From HGM12713 sp045593725 (GTDB lineage: Bacteria > Bacillota > Clostridia > Oscillospirales > CAG-272): 64,000 nt of DNA. Within the stretch, counting starts at the first letter, position 1; every line of letters begins with the position of its first letter. Location of the stretch: contig JAZNXE010000026.1 of NCBI GenBank assembly GCA_045593725.1, positions 1-64,000 of the forward strand, read 5' to 3'. The notes beneath the pieces are model-generated. The model ran no database searches, was not told the origin of the DNA, and was given only the letters and a program-made list of their open reading frames with translations. The position numbers and the translations under genes were made by a program. Positions 26,953 through 34,697 of this stretch are shown here, piece by piece.

Positions 26953-27846
26953 TCACTTTTTGCTTGGTCCTTGAACGGGTCTTTGCTTCTTCGTTCTCCT
27001 GCTACGCTTATCCTTGGCGGCAGGGACAAGAATACCTTCCAGTCTATTGCGAAGCGAGGTATAGTTAAAGCCGCGCTCCAGATTTCCGTCTATGGATATG
27101 GATATATTTCCCGTTTCCTCAGAAACGACTACCACTACCGCATCACTGACCTCAGAGGTGCCTATGGCAGCTCTGTGACGCGTTCCCAGCTCACTGTCTA
27201 TATCTACTCTGTCGGTCATACGCAGAACACACGCCGCCGAGTCGATTTTTCCGTTGCGTACTATAACGGCTCCGTCGTGAAGCGCTCCTCCCTTGTAGAA
27301 TATAGAGCAAAGCAGGTCGGGGGATATGGTAGCGTCAAGAGTAGTTCCCGTACGCTTATATTCCGAAAGGCTGTTAACTCGCTCTATAACTATAAGCGCG
27401 CCGTGACCCATAGTAGAAAGTCTTTGAGCCGCACGGGATACCGATTCCACAACGTAATGAGAGCCTACGTCCTTTTTTTCGGCGTGGTTTATATTCTGCA
27501 AGCCGATAAAGGTTGTGCCGCCTATCTTTTCAAGTGCGGAACGAAGTTCGGGCTGAAAGATTATAAGTATCGCTATCACTCCAAGCTGCCTGAAGTCCCC
27601 GAACACAAAGCTCAAAGCCGTAAGATTTATGGCGTCACCAATAAACATTACCAGCAAAAAGAGCAGAACTCCCATAACAAGTCTTATGGCACTGCGCTTT
27701 TTAGCGAACCGATAAAGGAAATAGAACAATGATGCCAGAGCTATTATGTCTATAAAATCATTAAGACCCATATCTAAAAGAACTTTAAATATACTGTCAT
27801 TAAAAAATCTCACTGCTATCTCCCACATTTGAGCAAAAATTTCCAC
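26953..27846 (-). CDS. cdaA: Diadenylate cyclase CdaA
   Basis: CdaA makes cyclic di-AMP from two ATP. The protein has three N-terminal membrane helices (about 30-100) and a DisA_N catalytic domain with the signature DGA at 191-193 and RHR at 223-225 in GTRHRAAIGTSE. I place the start at GTG 27846, which has GGAGG ten bases upstream, giving 297 residues. The frame is open back to 27900, but that sequence looks like leader. A consensus promoter (27912-27940) precedes it. It heads the run through recJ and relA, linking potassium/cell-wall signalling to stringent-response genes. Confidence 0.95.
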   Translation of the reverse strand: MEIFAQMWEIAVRFFNDSIFKVLLDMGLNDFIDIIALASLFYFLYRFAKKRSAIRLVMGVLLFLLVMFIGDAINLTALSFVFGDFRQLGVIAILIIFQPELRSALEKIGGTTFIGLQNINHAEKKDVGSHYVVESVSRAAQRLSTMGHGALIVIERVNSLSEYKRTGTTLDATISPDLLCSIFYKGGALHDGAVIVRNGKIDSAACVLRMTDRVDIDSELGTRHRAAIGTSEVSDAVVVVVSEETGNISISIDGNLERGFNYTSLRNRLEGILVPAAKDKRSRRTKKQRPVQGPSKK

Positions 27847-27911
27847 TAAAAGCTCACCTCCGTATTGTTCAAAAAGCAAAAATTCCGACACTGACCCCAA
27901 ATACTAATCAT

Positions 27912-27940
27912 ATTATAACATATATAATTTGCAATTTCAA
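27912..27940 (-). promoter_or_regulatory. Promoter of the cdaA-recJ-relA run
   Basis: In minus-strand sense, TTGAAA (27935-27940), a 17-bp spacer and TATAAT (27912-27917) form a near-consensus vegetative promoter about 65 bp before the cdaA start. Confidence 0.88.
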
Positions 27941-27968
27941 TAAAAAACTAAAAAAATTATAAGAGCGC

Positions 27969-28004
27969 AAAAAAAAGATGAGCAGATTTCTCCGCTCATC
28001 AAAA
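27969..28004 (-). terminator. Terminator of the pncB-nuclease transcript
   Basis: GATGAGC (27994-28000 read on the minus strand) pairs with GCTCATC (27977-27983) across a 10-base loop, followed by eight U. It lies 8 bp after the nuclease stop codon. Confidence 0.85.
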
Positions 28005-28011
28005 ATTCATA

Positions 28012-28971
28012 TTATGCCGCAGGCTTACATATACCGCAGGCGCTGTACTCATCTGATATAAGGTCTTGAATGTCACCCGTATATTCATCCCTATTAGCCT
28101 CGCTTATAGAAGCAGCACTCCTGCAGCTTGGCAAATGTATCTTTTTCGTGTTTGTGTTAAGTACGTAGGTCTTAACCGTATTCTCAGTTACCTTATTAGT
28201 TTCGGTCGCCTTGGGCGTCTCGGTAGAAAGCCAGTTCTCTCCCGTGGCATAGTCAATAACTATCCCCGGTTGAACGTTGTAAACGTACACGTTGAAGCAA
28301 ATTCCTTCTCCCTCGTCCTCTACCGAGTAAGCCTCCAGCCGGACTCCGCACGCAACCAGATCCTTACCGTCATAAATGGGCGTAACGCGATACATAACGT
28401 GATTATTTGTTTCCTTTACGTAGTCGGCAACCATATTTTCAAATGGAAGCATACCCTCTACGTTCATATAGCGAGTTCCCGTAATAAGATTTTTCTTATT
28501 AGCATTCTCGCCCGTAAGCTGAAAGCCTATAAGGTGACAACGGTTGTATATGTAGCCACCATCCACCAGCTCGGAATCATACTTGTTGTTTACCCAGCCC
28601 GAGGGCTTTACGCTTGAAATACTCTCACGCTCCTCGGTAGGCATAATATCCTTTCCCACACAGGCCTCGGTATATCCGCATCTTCCCAAGGAATCAAGCT
28701 CACTGTAAAATTCATAGGATACGGTAGTTATTTTCTCAGCTCCGAAATTGGGAATACCGTCATTAAGAACAGCGAAGGGACTTCCCGAAAACTTAGGCAC
28801 TCCAAGCGCTTTTTCTGCATCCCTCTGCTCCCCGATATTTACGTCCAAGTTATTGGTCGTGCTGCCGCCCTGAGTATCGCCGTCAAGCATATCACACCCT
28901 GTAAATACAAGGCAGAGCGCAAGCACTAAGGCAAGCAGCCAAAGAGAGCCTTTCACAAATCCTTTTATCAT
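28012..28971 (-). CDS. Secreted DNA/RNA non-specific endonuclease lipoprotein
   Basis: The 319-residue product has a lipoprotein signal with lipobox FTGC (Cys near residue 26) and an endonuclease domain (about 65-235) of the EndA/NucA DNA-entry nuclease type. The catalytic segment reads YNRCHLIGFQLTG, with His as general base where classical relatives have DRGH, followed by the metal-binding Asn region NLITGTRYMNVEGMLP. A final 50-residue domain has three Cys and one His in an Ada-like metal-binding pattern (IHLPSC, CGIC). It is likely anchored outside the membrane and degrades extracellular DNA. Its start overlaps the upstream gene by 4 bp. Confidence 0.88.
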   Translation of the reverse strand: MIKGFVKGSLWLLALVLALCLVFTGCDMLDGDTQGGSTTNNLDVNIGEQRDAEKALGVPKFSGSPFAVLNDGIPNFGAEKITTVSYEFYSELDSLGRCGYTEACVGKDIMPTEERESISSVKPSGWVNNKYDSELVDGGYIYNRCHLIGFQLTGENANKKNLITGTRYMNVEGMLPFENMVADYVKETNNHVMYRVTPIYDGKDLVACGVRLEAYSVEDEGEGICFNVYVYNVQPGIVIDYATGENWLSTETPKATETNKVTENTVKTYVLNTNTKKIHLPSCRSAASISEANRDEYTGDIQDLISDEYSACGICKPAA

Positions 28972-29378
28972 TTTCTGAATATCTCCTTAGTTATCTTTTC
29001 GTGGGAATACCCCTCAAAATCTCCCGAATAAACACACTTGAAGCCCTGCTCCTCGGGGGATATATCAAAGTAAAGGTCGGCAGGATAATGTCTGTTCCAA
29101 CGGTATATGACTATTTCGTCCACTCGGTCGATATACTGCGTCGGTACTCTGTCCTCAAGAAAGCAATAATCATCCCTCCCTGCCTCAAGCAGCATATTTT
29201 CGCTAACCGTATATGCGCTTCCAAGCTCCGTGAGAAGCTTTTCGGAATAAGGCGCTATAAAAAGCTTATTGTTTTGGGCGGTTTTCAAAATATCCTCTGT
29301 AACTACTCTGTCGCGGCTCTGTCGGCGGCGATTGAGCATCATACCGTTTCTATCGTCAAGGCAAACTATTATCTTCAT
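28968..29378 (-). CDS. Conserved protein of unknown function, 136 residues
   Basis: The product begins MKIIVCLDDRNGMMLNRRRQSRD, a stretch I have seen at the start of an uncharacterised Clostridial family sometimes labelled ribonuclease Z. I see no metallo-beta-lactamase motif, so I do not support that label. It is soluble, acidic and without signal or membrane segments. It overlaps the nuclease start by 4 bp and follows pncB by 3 bp, which implies translational coupling in a three-gene transcript. Confidence 0.75.
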   Translation of the reverse strand: MKIIVCLDDRNGMMLNRRRQSRDRVVTEDILKTAQNNKLFIAPYSEKLLTELGSAYTVSENMLLEAGRDDYCFLEDRVPTQYIDRVDEIVIYRWNRHYPADLYFDISPEEQGFKCVYSGDFEGYSHEKITKEIFRK

Positions 29379-29381
29379 AGC

Positions 29382-30827
29382 TTACTTCTTTGCGCTTCTG
29401 TGCTTCGCAAGCATATCGTGCTTCAGCGTCCACAGCTTCTCGGAAAGGTCAACGTAATAGTTGTGAGGATTGGTAAATCTCCTTACCTCCTCCCACATTC
29501 CCTCTATCTCTTCCTTGCAATGAGCGCGTATTTCTTCGATAGTGGGAAGCTTGTACACCTGCTCTCCATTCTTGAAAATGGGAACGAGAAGCTCGGTGGC
29601 GGTATAATTATCAAAGGTCTTACGCTTCCACGTAGCAACGGGGTCGAATATCTCAAGAGGCTTGCTCTGGTCAATGACCTCATCATAAACGCATATTAGG
29701 TCAGCCTCCGCCTTTCCGCTTTCCCTGTCGCGGATACGGTAAACCTTCTTAAAATGAGGAGTCGTTATCTTGCCTACGTTCTCGCTTATCTTTATCTTGG
29801 GGATAACCTTTCCATTCTCATCCTCAACTGCGCAAACCTTGTAAACTCCGCCGAAAACAGGGTCGCTCTTTGCGGTTATAAGACGCTCGCCAACGCCAAA
29901 CGCGTCAATCTCCGCGCCCTGACGTATAAGCTCTCTGATTATATATTCGTCAAGAGAATTAGATACGACTATCCTACACGCGGAAAGCCCCGCCTCGTCA
30001 AGCTTCTTGCGTATCTTTTTGGTAAGGTAGGTAACGTCACCCGAATCAAGGCGAACCGCACCGTTGGTTATTCCCTGCTCCTTAAACACGCGTATAGCAT
30101 TGGGAAGACCGCTTTCAAGCACGTTGTAGGTATCTATAAGCAAGGTAGCATTATTGGGATATATGTCGCAATACGTCTTGAACGCCTCGTACTCGGTATC
30201 AAAAAGCTGCACCCAAGCGTGCGCCATAGTTCCTCCGGCGGGAACTCCGTAAGCCTCGTCGGAAATAGCGCAGGCGGTAGAGCCACAGCCGCCTATATAA
30301 GCAGCTCTCGCGCCAAGCATTGCCGCGTCCGCGCCCTGAGCGCGTCTTGAGCCGAATTCACTTACAGGTCTGCCCTTAGCCGAACGGGTAATTCTTGCCG
30401 CCTTTGTGGCTATGAGCGACTGGTGATTTATCATCATAAGCACGTAGGTTTCAATAAACTGAGCCTCGATTATAGGCGCTCTTACGGTCATAAGAGGCTC
30501 TCCCGGGAATACTACCGTACCTTCGGGGATTGCCCAGATATCACCGCTGAATTTAAATCCCTTAAGATATTCGAGAAACTCCTCGGAAAAGCACCCTCTT
30601 CCGCGTAAATACTCAATATCCTCATCCTCGAACCTAAGGTCCTTGATATATTCCACCACCTGCTCAAGACCCGCGCAGATAGCGTATCCTCCGTTGTCGG
30701 GATTGTCGCGGTAGAACACGTCAAAATATACTATTTTATCCTTCATTCCGTTCACGAAATAACCGTTGCTCATAGTAAGCTCGTAATAATCGCAAAGCAT
30801 TGTCAGATTTCTTTTGATGTCTTTCAT
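29382..30827 (-). CDS. pncB: Nicotinate phosphoribosyltransferase
   Basis: The enzyme converts nicotinate and PRPP to nicotinate mononucleotide, the first step of NAD salvage. The 481-residue sequence shows the type II phosphoribosyltransferase pattern: SEFGSRRAQG near residue 155 with the phosphate-binding Arg residues, TMAHAWVQ, and RLDSGDVTYLTKKIRK. The length is typical of the Firmicutes enzyme. GGAGTGATG precedes the ATG. A strong promoter lies at 30864-30892, and two downstream genes (unknown and nuclease) share the transcript. Confidence 0.95.
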   Translation of the reverse strand: MKDIKRNLTMLCDYYELTMSNGYFVNGMKDKIVYFDVFYRDNPDNGGYAICAGLEQVVEYIKDLRFEDEDIEYLRGRGCFSEEFLEYLKGFKFSGDIWAIPEGTVVFPGEPLMTVRAPIIEAQFIETYVLMMINHQSLIATKAARITRSAKGRPVSEFGSRRAQGADAAMLGARAAYIGGCGSTACAISDEAYGVPAGGTMAHAWVQLFDTEYEAFKTYCDIYPNNATLLIDTYNVLESGLPNAIRVFKEQGITNGAVRLDSGDVTYLTKKIRKKLDEAGLSACRIVVSNSLDEYIIRELIRQGAEIDAFGVGERLITAKSDPVFGGVYKVCAVEDENGKVIPKIKISENVGKITTPHFKKVYRIRDRESGKAEADLICVYDEVIDQSKPLEIFDPVATWKRKTFDNYTATELLVPIFKNGEQVYKLPTIEEIRAHCKEEIEGMWEEVRRFTNPHNYYVDLSEKLWTLKHDMLAKHRSAKK

Positions 30828-30863
30828 TTTTCATCACTCCGTTTTCAGTTATCTATTGAGATA

Positions 30864-30892
30864 AGTATAGCTTTTTTTATTATTTTTGTCAA
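30864..30892 (-). promoter_or_regulatory. Promoter of pncB
   Basis: TTGACA (30887-30892), a 17-bp spacer and TATACT (30864-30869) in minus-strand sense, about 40 bp upstream of the pncB ATG. Confidence 0.85.
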
Positions 30893-30911
30893 TATATATC
30901 ACATAAATTTA

Positions 30912-30947
30912 ATAAAAGTAGGGCTGCTCATAAACAGAACAGCCCTT
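30912..30947 (-). terminator. Terminator of tyrS
   Basis: AGGGCTG (30920-30926 on the plus strand) and CAGCCCT (30940-30946) form a 7-bp stem followed in minus sense by ACTTTTATT. It is located just beyond the tyrS stop codon. Confidence 0.75.
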
Positions 30948-30955
30948 TGCAGATA

Positions 30956-32176
30956 TTATTTTGCAATCACTTTTCTAAAGCTCTTCTTACCTCTGCGGAA
31001 AACCTTTCCGTCCTTAAGGTCAGCCTTAGTAAAGGTGCGCTTAAAGTCACTTATCTTTTCGTCGTCAGCCGCAACTCCGCCCTGCTCTATGGCTCTTCTC
31101 GCCTCGGATTTAGAAGGAACGAGTCCCGCCTTTACAAGAAGCGAGCCGATATCTATTACACCGTCAACGAAATCGGCATCAGTAAGCTCTGTCATAGGTA
31201 TCTCGGCAGACGCACCGCTTCCAAAGAGCGCCCTTGCGCTCGCCTGAGCCTTATTAGCCTCGTCCTCTCCGTGAACAAGCTTTGTAAGCTCGTAAGCAAG
31301 TATTTCCTTAGCCTTGTTAAGCTGCGCGCCCTCCCAGCTATCCATAGCGTCGATTTCCTCAAGAGGAAGGAAGGTCAGCATTCTTATACACTTGAGAACG
31401 TCCGCATCAGCCACGTTTCTCCAGTACTGGTAGAAATCGTAGGGAGTAGTCTTTTTAGGATCGAGCCATACGGCACCCGACTGGGTTTTACCCATCTTCT
31501 TACTCTCGGAATTGAGAAGGAGATTGATGGTCATAGCATAAGCGTCCTTGCCAAGCTTGCGGCGGATAAGCTCTGTTCCGCCAAGCATATTAGACCACTG
31601 GTCATCTCCTCCGAACTGCATATTACAGCCGTACGTCTTGAAAAGGTGATAGAAGTCGTAGGACTGCATTATCATATAGTTGAATTCAAGGAATGAGAGT
31701 CCCTTTTCCATTCTCTGCTTGTAGCACTCTGCGGAAAGCATACGGTTTACCGAAAAACACGCGCCAACGTCACGGAGGACCTCAATATAGTTAAGTCCCA
31801 TAAGCCAATCGGCATTGTTTATCATCATAGCCTTTCCCTCGGAAAAGTCTATAAATCTGCTCATCTGCTCCTTAAAGCACTCGCAGTTATGGGCAATGGT
31901 TTCCTCGGTCATCATCTGACGCATATCGGTGCGTCCCGAGGGGTCGCCAACCATAGCCGTGCCGCCCCCTATAAGAGCGATGGGCTTATTACCCGCCATC
32001 TGCAATCTCTTCATAAGGCAGAGCGCCATAAAGTGACCTACGTGAAGGCTGTCAGCCGTAGGGTCGAAGCCTATGTAGAACACGGCTTTACCGTTGTTCA
32101 CCATTTCCTTAATTTCTTCCTCGTCGGTGACCTGAGCGATAAGTCCTCTCGCCACCAGCTCGTCATAAATCGTCAT
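30956..32176 (-). CDS. tyrS: Tyrosyl-tRNA synthetase
   Basis: This class I synthetase charges tRNA-Tyr, and a tRNA-Tyr gene lies at 56143-56227. Signatures are DPTADSLHVGHFM (HIGH box) near 36-48, KMGKTQSG (KMSKS-type box) near 225, and a C-terminal S4 RNA-binding domain (about 335-395). The start is set at 32176 because GGGAGG lies seven bases upstream, and the eight extra codons of the open frame are leader. The promoter at 32221-32249 leaves a leader of about 40 bases, too short for a T-box riboswitch. Confidence 0.96.
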   Translation of the reverse strand: MTIYDELVARGLIAQVTDEEEIKEMVNNGKAVFYIGFDPTADSLHVGHFMALCLMKRLQMAGNKPIALIGGGTAMVGDPSGRTDMRQMMTEETIAHNCECFKEQMSRFIDFSEGKAMMINNADWLMGLNYIEVLRDVGACFSVNRMLSAECYKQRMEKGLSFLEFNYMIMQSYDFYHLFKTYGCNMQFGGDDQWSNMLGGTELIRRKLGKDAYAMTINLLLNSESKKMGKTQSGAVWLDPKKTTPYDFYQYWRNVADADVLKCIRMLTFLPLEEIDAMDSWEGAQLNKAKEILAYELTKLVHGEDEANKAQASARALFGSGASAEIPMTELTDADFVDGVIDIGSLLVKAGLVPSKSEARRAIEQGGVAADDEKISDFKRTFTKADLKDGKVFRRGKKSFRKVIAK

Positions 32177-32220
32177 AATATACCTCCCGCGCAAGCGCAA
32201 ATAATCTTAATATCCCGTAT

Positions 32221-32249
32221 ATTATAACCTATACTCCTCTTTTTGTCAA
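32221..32249 (-). promoter_or_regulatory. Consensus promoter of tyrS
   Basis: TTGACA (32244-32249), 17-bp spacer, TATAAT (32221-32226) in minus-strand sense. Both hexamers match the vegetative consensus exactly. Confidence 0.92.
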
Positions 32250-32271
32250 TAATCAGAAGAATTTTAATTTA

Positions 32272-32309
32272 CAAAAAGCAAGAGAGCGCCGCGCTCTGCG
32301 CGGCACTCC
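32272..32309 (-). terminator. Terminator of the spore protein gene
   Basis: A 10-bp GC-rich stem with one G-U pair (32284-32293 with 32299-32308) is followed in minus sense by TTGCTTTTTG. It lies 19 bp after the SASP stop codon. Confidence 0.8.
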
Positions 32310-32327
32310 CTCACGTGGATACCCAAC

Positions 32328-32516
32328 TTACTTAGTACCCTTTGTCTGGCTGTTCTCGTAGCTCTCGATCATCTTCTTAACCATCTGACCGCCGATAGAG
32401 CCTGCCTGACGGGAAGTGAGATCGCCGTTGTAACCGTTGTTGAGGTTAACTCCAACCTCGCTTGCTGCCTGCATCTTGATCTGCTCAAGAGCCTGCTTTG
32501 CCTGCTTGTTTGCCAT
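32328..32516 (-). CDS. Alpha/beta-type small acid-soluble spore protein
   Basis: The 62-residue product belongs to the SASP family that coats and protects DNA in dormant spores. Recognisable parts are ASEVGVNLNNGYNGDLTSRQ (about 19-38), which includes the GPR protease-type region, and GSIGGQMVKKMI. AAGGAG precedes the ATG. Such genes are normally read by sigma G in the forespore. I cannot identify a convincing sigma G promoter in the 247-bp gap upstream. The presence of this gene is the clearest single proof that the organism forms endospores. Confidence 0.95.
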   Translation of the reverse strand: MANKQAKQALEQIKMQAASEVGVNLNNGYNGDLTSRQAGSIGGQMVKKMIESYENSQTKGTK

Positions 32517-32582
32517 AGCTATTCTCCTTACTTCCGTAATAACTTACGGTTTTGTTTTCGAACTTTCTATAATAATCGAGTT

Positions 32583-32607
32583 AACACCGCAGAACGACTG
32601 CGGTGTT
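32583..32607. other. Perfect 10-bp stem-loop upstream of the SASP gene
   Basis: AACACCGCAG (32583-32592), a 5-base loop and CTGCGGTGTT (32598-32607). No U-tract follows in either direction, so it is not a standard terminator. It sits about 70 bp upstream of the spore protein start in the otherwise featureless 32517-32763 gap. Confidence 0.5.
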
Positions 32608-32763
32608 CCGCTGTCGCTTGCTTTGCAACTCTGCTATTATTTTGCTACGGCTCTGATTTTATATGTATGGAAAAATAAGGCGATTTTTACGGTTAAAAAA
32701 TCAATTGAACAACCGCTATTTACTTTCGTGTGTTTTTGTTCTGCGCTAAATGAGACAGTCCCA

Positions 32764-33210
32764 TCAGTTATTTTCTTTCAGTCTGCTAAGCTCTGTAAGG
32801 AAGGTTTCTATATCCTTAAATTCTCTGTAAACCGAAGCAAAGCGCACGTACGCCACCTCATCTCTTGTCTTCAGCTTGTTCATAACCAGCTCGCCTATCT
32901 CGTTAGTGGTTATCTCGTTGCGAAGAGAGTTCTGAAGCTCGGTTTCTATCTCCACTGCTATCTCCTCGGCATCAACAGGTCTTTTCTGACAAGCCTTAAG
33001 AAGTCCCGAAAGCAGCTTGTTCTTATCAAAAAGCTCCTTGCTTCCATCCTTCTTTTCCACGATTATCTGCACCGTTTCTATTATTTCAAATGTGGTGTAG
33101 CGCTTCTGACAGGCAAGACATTCTCTTCTTCTGCGAATGCTGTTGCCCTCCTCCACGTGTCTTGAGTCTATTACCTTACTATCCGCAAAACCGCATACGG
33201 GACATTTCAT
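32764..33210 (-). CDS. nrdR: Transcriptional repressor NrdR
   Basis: NrdR represses ribonucleotide reductase genes in response to ATP/dATP. The 148-residue protein has the N-terminal zinc ribbon MKCPVCG...RRRRECLACQKRYTTFE (about 1-48) and an ATP-cone domain after it (about 49-140). The start is at 33210, where the zinc ribbon begins and GAGGAAGG lies upstream. The seven extra residues of the open frame are not family-like. No ribonucleotide reductase gene lies in the window, so its targets are elsewhere. Confidence 0.96.
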   Translation of the reverse strand: MKCPVCGFADSKVIDSRHVEEGNSIRRRRECLACQKRYTTFEIIETVQIIVEKKDGSKELFDKNKLLSGLLKACQKRPVDAEEIAVEIETELQNSLRNEITTNEIGELVMNKLKTRDEVAYVRFASVYREFKDIETFLTELSRLKENN

Positions 33211-33302
33211 TTTTTGTAGCCTTCCTCTCAAAGTTTGTCAAAATATATCTCATATATTTTACCACAAAGATCCCGCTAAGTAAATAGTTTTCTGCTATTT
33301 TT

Positions 33303-33596
33303 TTAAAAACCTTCAATGTCCTTTGCTTTTCTGAAATCGCTGACCACGTCCAAAATATGAGAGGGTGAAACTCCTCCCTCAACCACAGTGCAGAACAGTC
33401 CCTCCGCCTCCTCCAGAGACGCGCCTACCGTTTCAAAAGCGTAATCCTCTCCAAGAGCGCACAAGGCATATACGTTCACTCCAAAAAGTCCCACCTTCAG
33501 AAGTGCGTAGTGAGTTGCCCTGTCCTCGGTCTCTTTCAGCACCGATATGCTGATGTTCTCTCCCAACAAAAAATTTTCAGTCTGTGTTTTGTACAT
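33303..33596 (-). CDS. DUF6514-like small protein
   Basis: The 97-residue soluble protein resembles the DUF6514 family found next to housekeeping genes in Clostridia: a short beta-rich protein with an EEAEGLFCTVVEGGVSPSHILDVV segment (about 61-85) at its end. AAAGGAG lies upstream of the ATG. Function is unknown. A TATAAT box in minus sense occurs around 33641-33646 with a weak TTCATT -35. It is separated from nrdR by 92 bp. Confidence 0.7.
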   Translation of the reverse strand: MYKTQTENFLLGENISISVLKETEDRATHYALLKVGLFGVNVYALCALGEDYAFETVGASLEEAEGLFCTVVEGGVSPSHILDVVSDFRKAKDIEGF

Positions 33597-33862
33597 TTCA
33601 ATTTTCTCCTTTCTGTGAGGTATGCCGTTGGTTACGTCCTCAATTATACACTACTCAAAATACTAATGAATAATTAAGCTTTTTTAACCACTAAGCACTT
33701 TTTTTACAATATTTTGTGTCGTTCTATTACTCATATAACAAGAAAAAGAGAATTTTTTGTTAGATTATGCATAAATATACACTTTTTTGCTGTCTGTAAT
33801 ATTTGTATATCAAAAAAGCGGTGTCAAAAATTGGGAATTATTTCCTTTCCAAAATATGTTCC

Positions 33863-33891
33863 TTGAAATATCATGCGCTTTTTGCTATAAT
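33863..33891 (+). promoter_or_regulatory. Promoter of the small membrane protein gene
   Basis: TTGAAA (33863-33868), 17-bp spacer and TATAAT (33886-33891). The predicted start is about 85 bp upstream of the GTG codon. This promoter, the minus-strand promoter of the DUF6514-like gene and AT-rich DNA are all I find in the 385-bp gap 33597-33981. Confidence 0.85.
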
Positions 33892-33981
33892 ATTACCGAA
33901 AAGCAAAGTTTTTTCTATAATTTTTATAAATCATATTTTTTGCTAAAAAACGTATAAAAATCAATCTAAAAGGAGAAAAAA

Positions 33982-34227
33982 GTGCATATTTTTACATTTT
34001 CACGCCCCACAATACAGCTTTTACACTACGGACTGTTCGCCGTTATATGCCATCTGACCGCTATTCTTTTTTTTGCGTTAAATATGCCAAGCCACTCACC
34101 TCTGCTATACCATTACAGAATATTCCCTATGATAGAGCACTCCCTCATAAGCTTCGTAGCCATATTCATAGGCGCGTTGGGGCTGGAATACATATTCAAA
34201 GATATTGACCAACAGCGAAGCAGGTGA
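33982..34227 (+). CDS. Unrecognised 81-residue membrane protein
   Basis: The product has two predicted membrane helices (about 15-35 and 53-70), a His- and aromatic-rich linker between them, and a short charged C-terminus ending QQRSR. I recognise no family. It is probably a real gene: GTG start, AAAGGAG six bases upstream, a near-consensus promoter at 33863-33891 and a terminator at 34267-34300. It is the only plus-strand gene in this otherwise minus-strand region and lies opposite rnpB. Confidence 0.7.
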   Translation: MHIFTFSRPTIQLLHYGLFAVICHLTAILFFALNMPSHSPLLYHYRIFPMIEHSLISFVAIFIGALGLEYIFKDIDQQRSR

Positions 34228-34266
34228 TATGACCGATTCCATATTTTCGCGGAGCATTTTTACAGC

Positions 34267-34300
34267 AAAAAAGAGGAAGACCGAAGTCTTCCTCTTTTTA
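34267..34300. terminator. Bidirectional terminator between the membrane protein gene and rnpB
   Basis: AAGAGGAAGAC (34271-34281) and GTCTTCCTCTT (34286-34296) form an 11-bp stem flanked by A-runs and T-runs on opposite sides, so it can stop transcription from both directions. Confidence 0.9.
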
Positions 34301-34301
34301 T

Positions 34302-34655
34302 TTGAACTCTATCTATAAGCCGGGTTCTGTCGTGAACGGTCATCTATCTTTGCTTTGCGTCGCCGCAAAGCTCAAAGGCAAAAGCCTTCTGCCACCCGCG
34401 GATATACGTCGGGCAAACAATCCGCATACGGTGTTGCTTCGGATAGGGTTTACAGCAAACCTATGTTACCATAGGAGTGGGTGAGCTCTTACCTCGCCTT
34501 TCCATCCTTACCTCATACGAGGCGGTTTATTTCTGTTGCACTTTCCCGGGAGTCGCCTCCGACTGACGTTATCAGTTACCCTGCCCTGTGAAGCCCGGAC
34601 TTTCCTCACGGTAATACCTTTCGGCAACATACCGCGCGACCGTTTAATAAAGTTC
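34302..34655 (-). ncRNA. rnpB: RNase P RNA (type A)
   Basis: In minus sense the RNA contains GAGGAAAGTCCGGGCTTCAC near its 5' end, AGGATGGAAAGGCGAGG, AGAGCTCACC, and ACAGAACCCGGCTTATAG at its 3' end. These are the conserved core of bacterial RNase P RNA, the ribozyme that trims tRNA 5' ends. The length of about 350 bases and the type A-like 3' end fit Clostridia. A promoter lies at 34662-34690. The exact ends are estimates. Confidence 0.96.
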
Positions 34656-34661
34656 CTTTAG

Positions 34662-34690
34662 ATTGTAACACAAAAAACGCTTATTGTCAA
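34662..34690 (-). promoter_or_regulatory. Promoter of rnpB
   Basis: TTGACA (34685-34690), 17-bp spacer, TACAAT (34662-34667) in minus-strand sense, overlapping the gap directly after the thiT stop codon. Confidence 0.9.
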
Positions 34691-34697
34691 GAATACA

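Noticed and set aside
28968..29378. Ribonuclease Z annotation for the 136-residue protein
   Set aside because: There is no HxHxDH metallo-beta-lactamase motif and the length is far too short for RNase Z.
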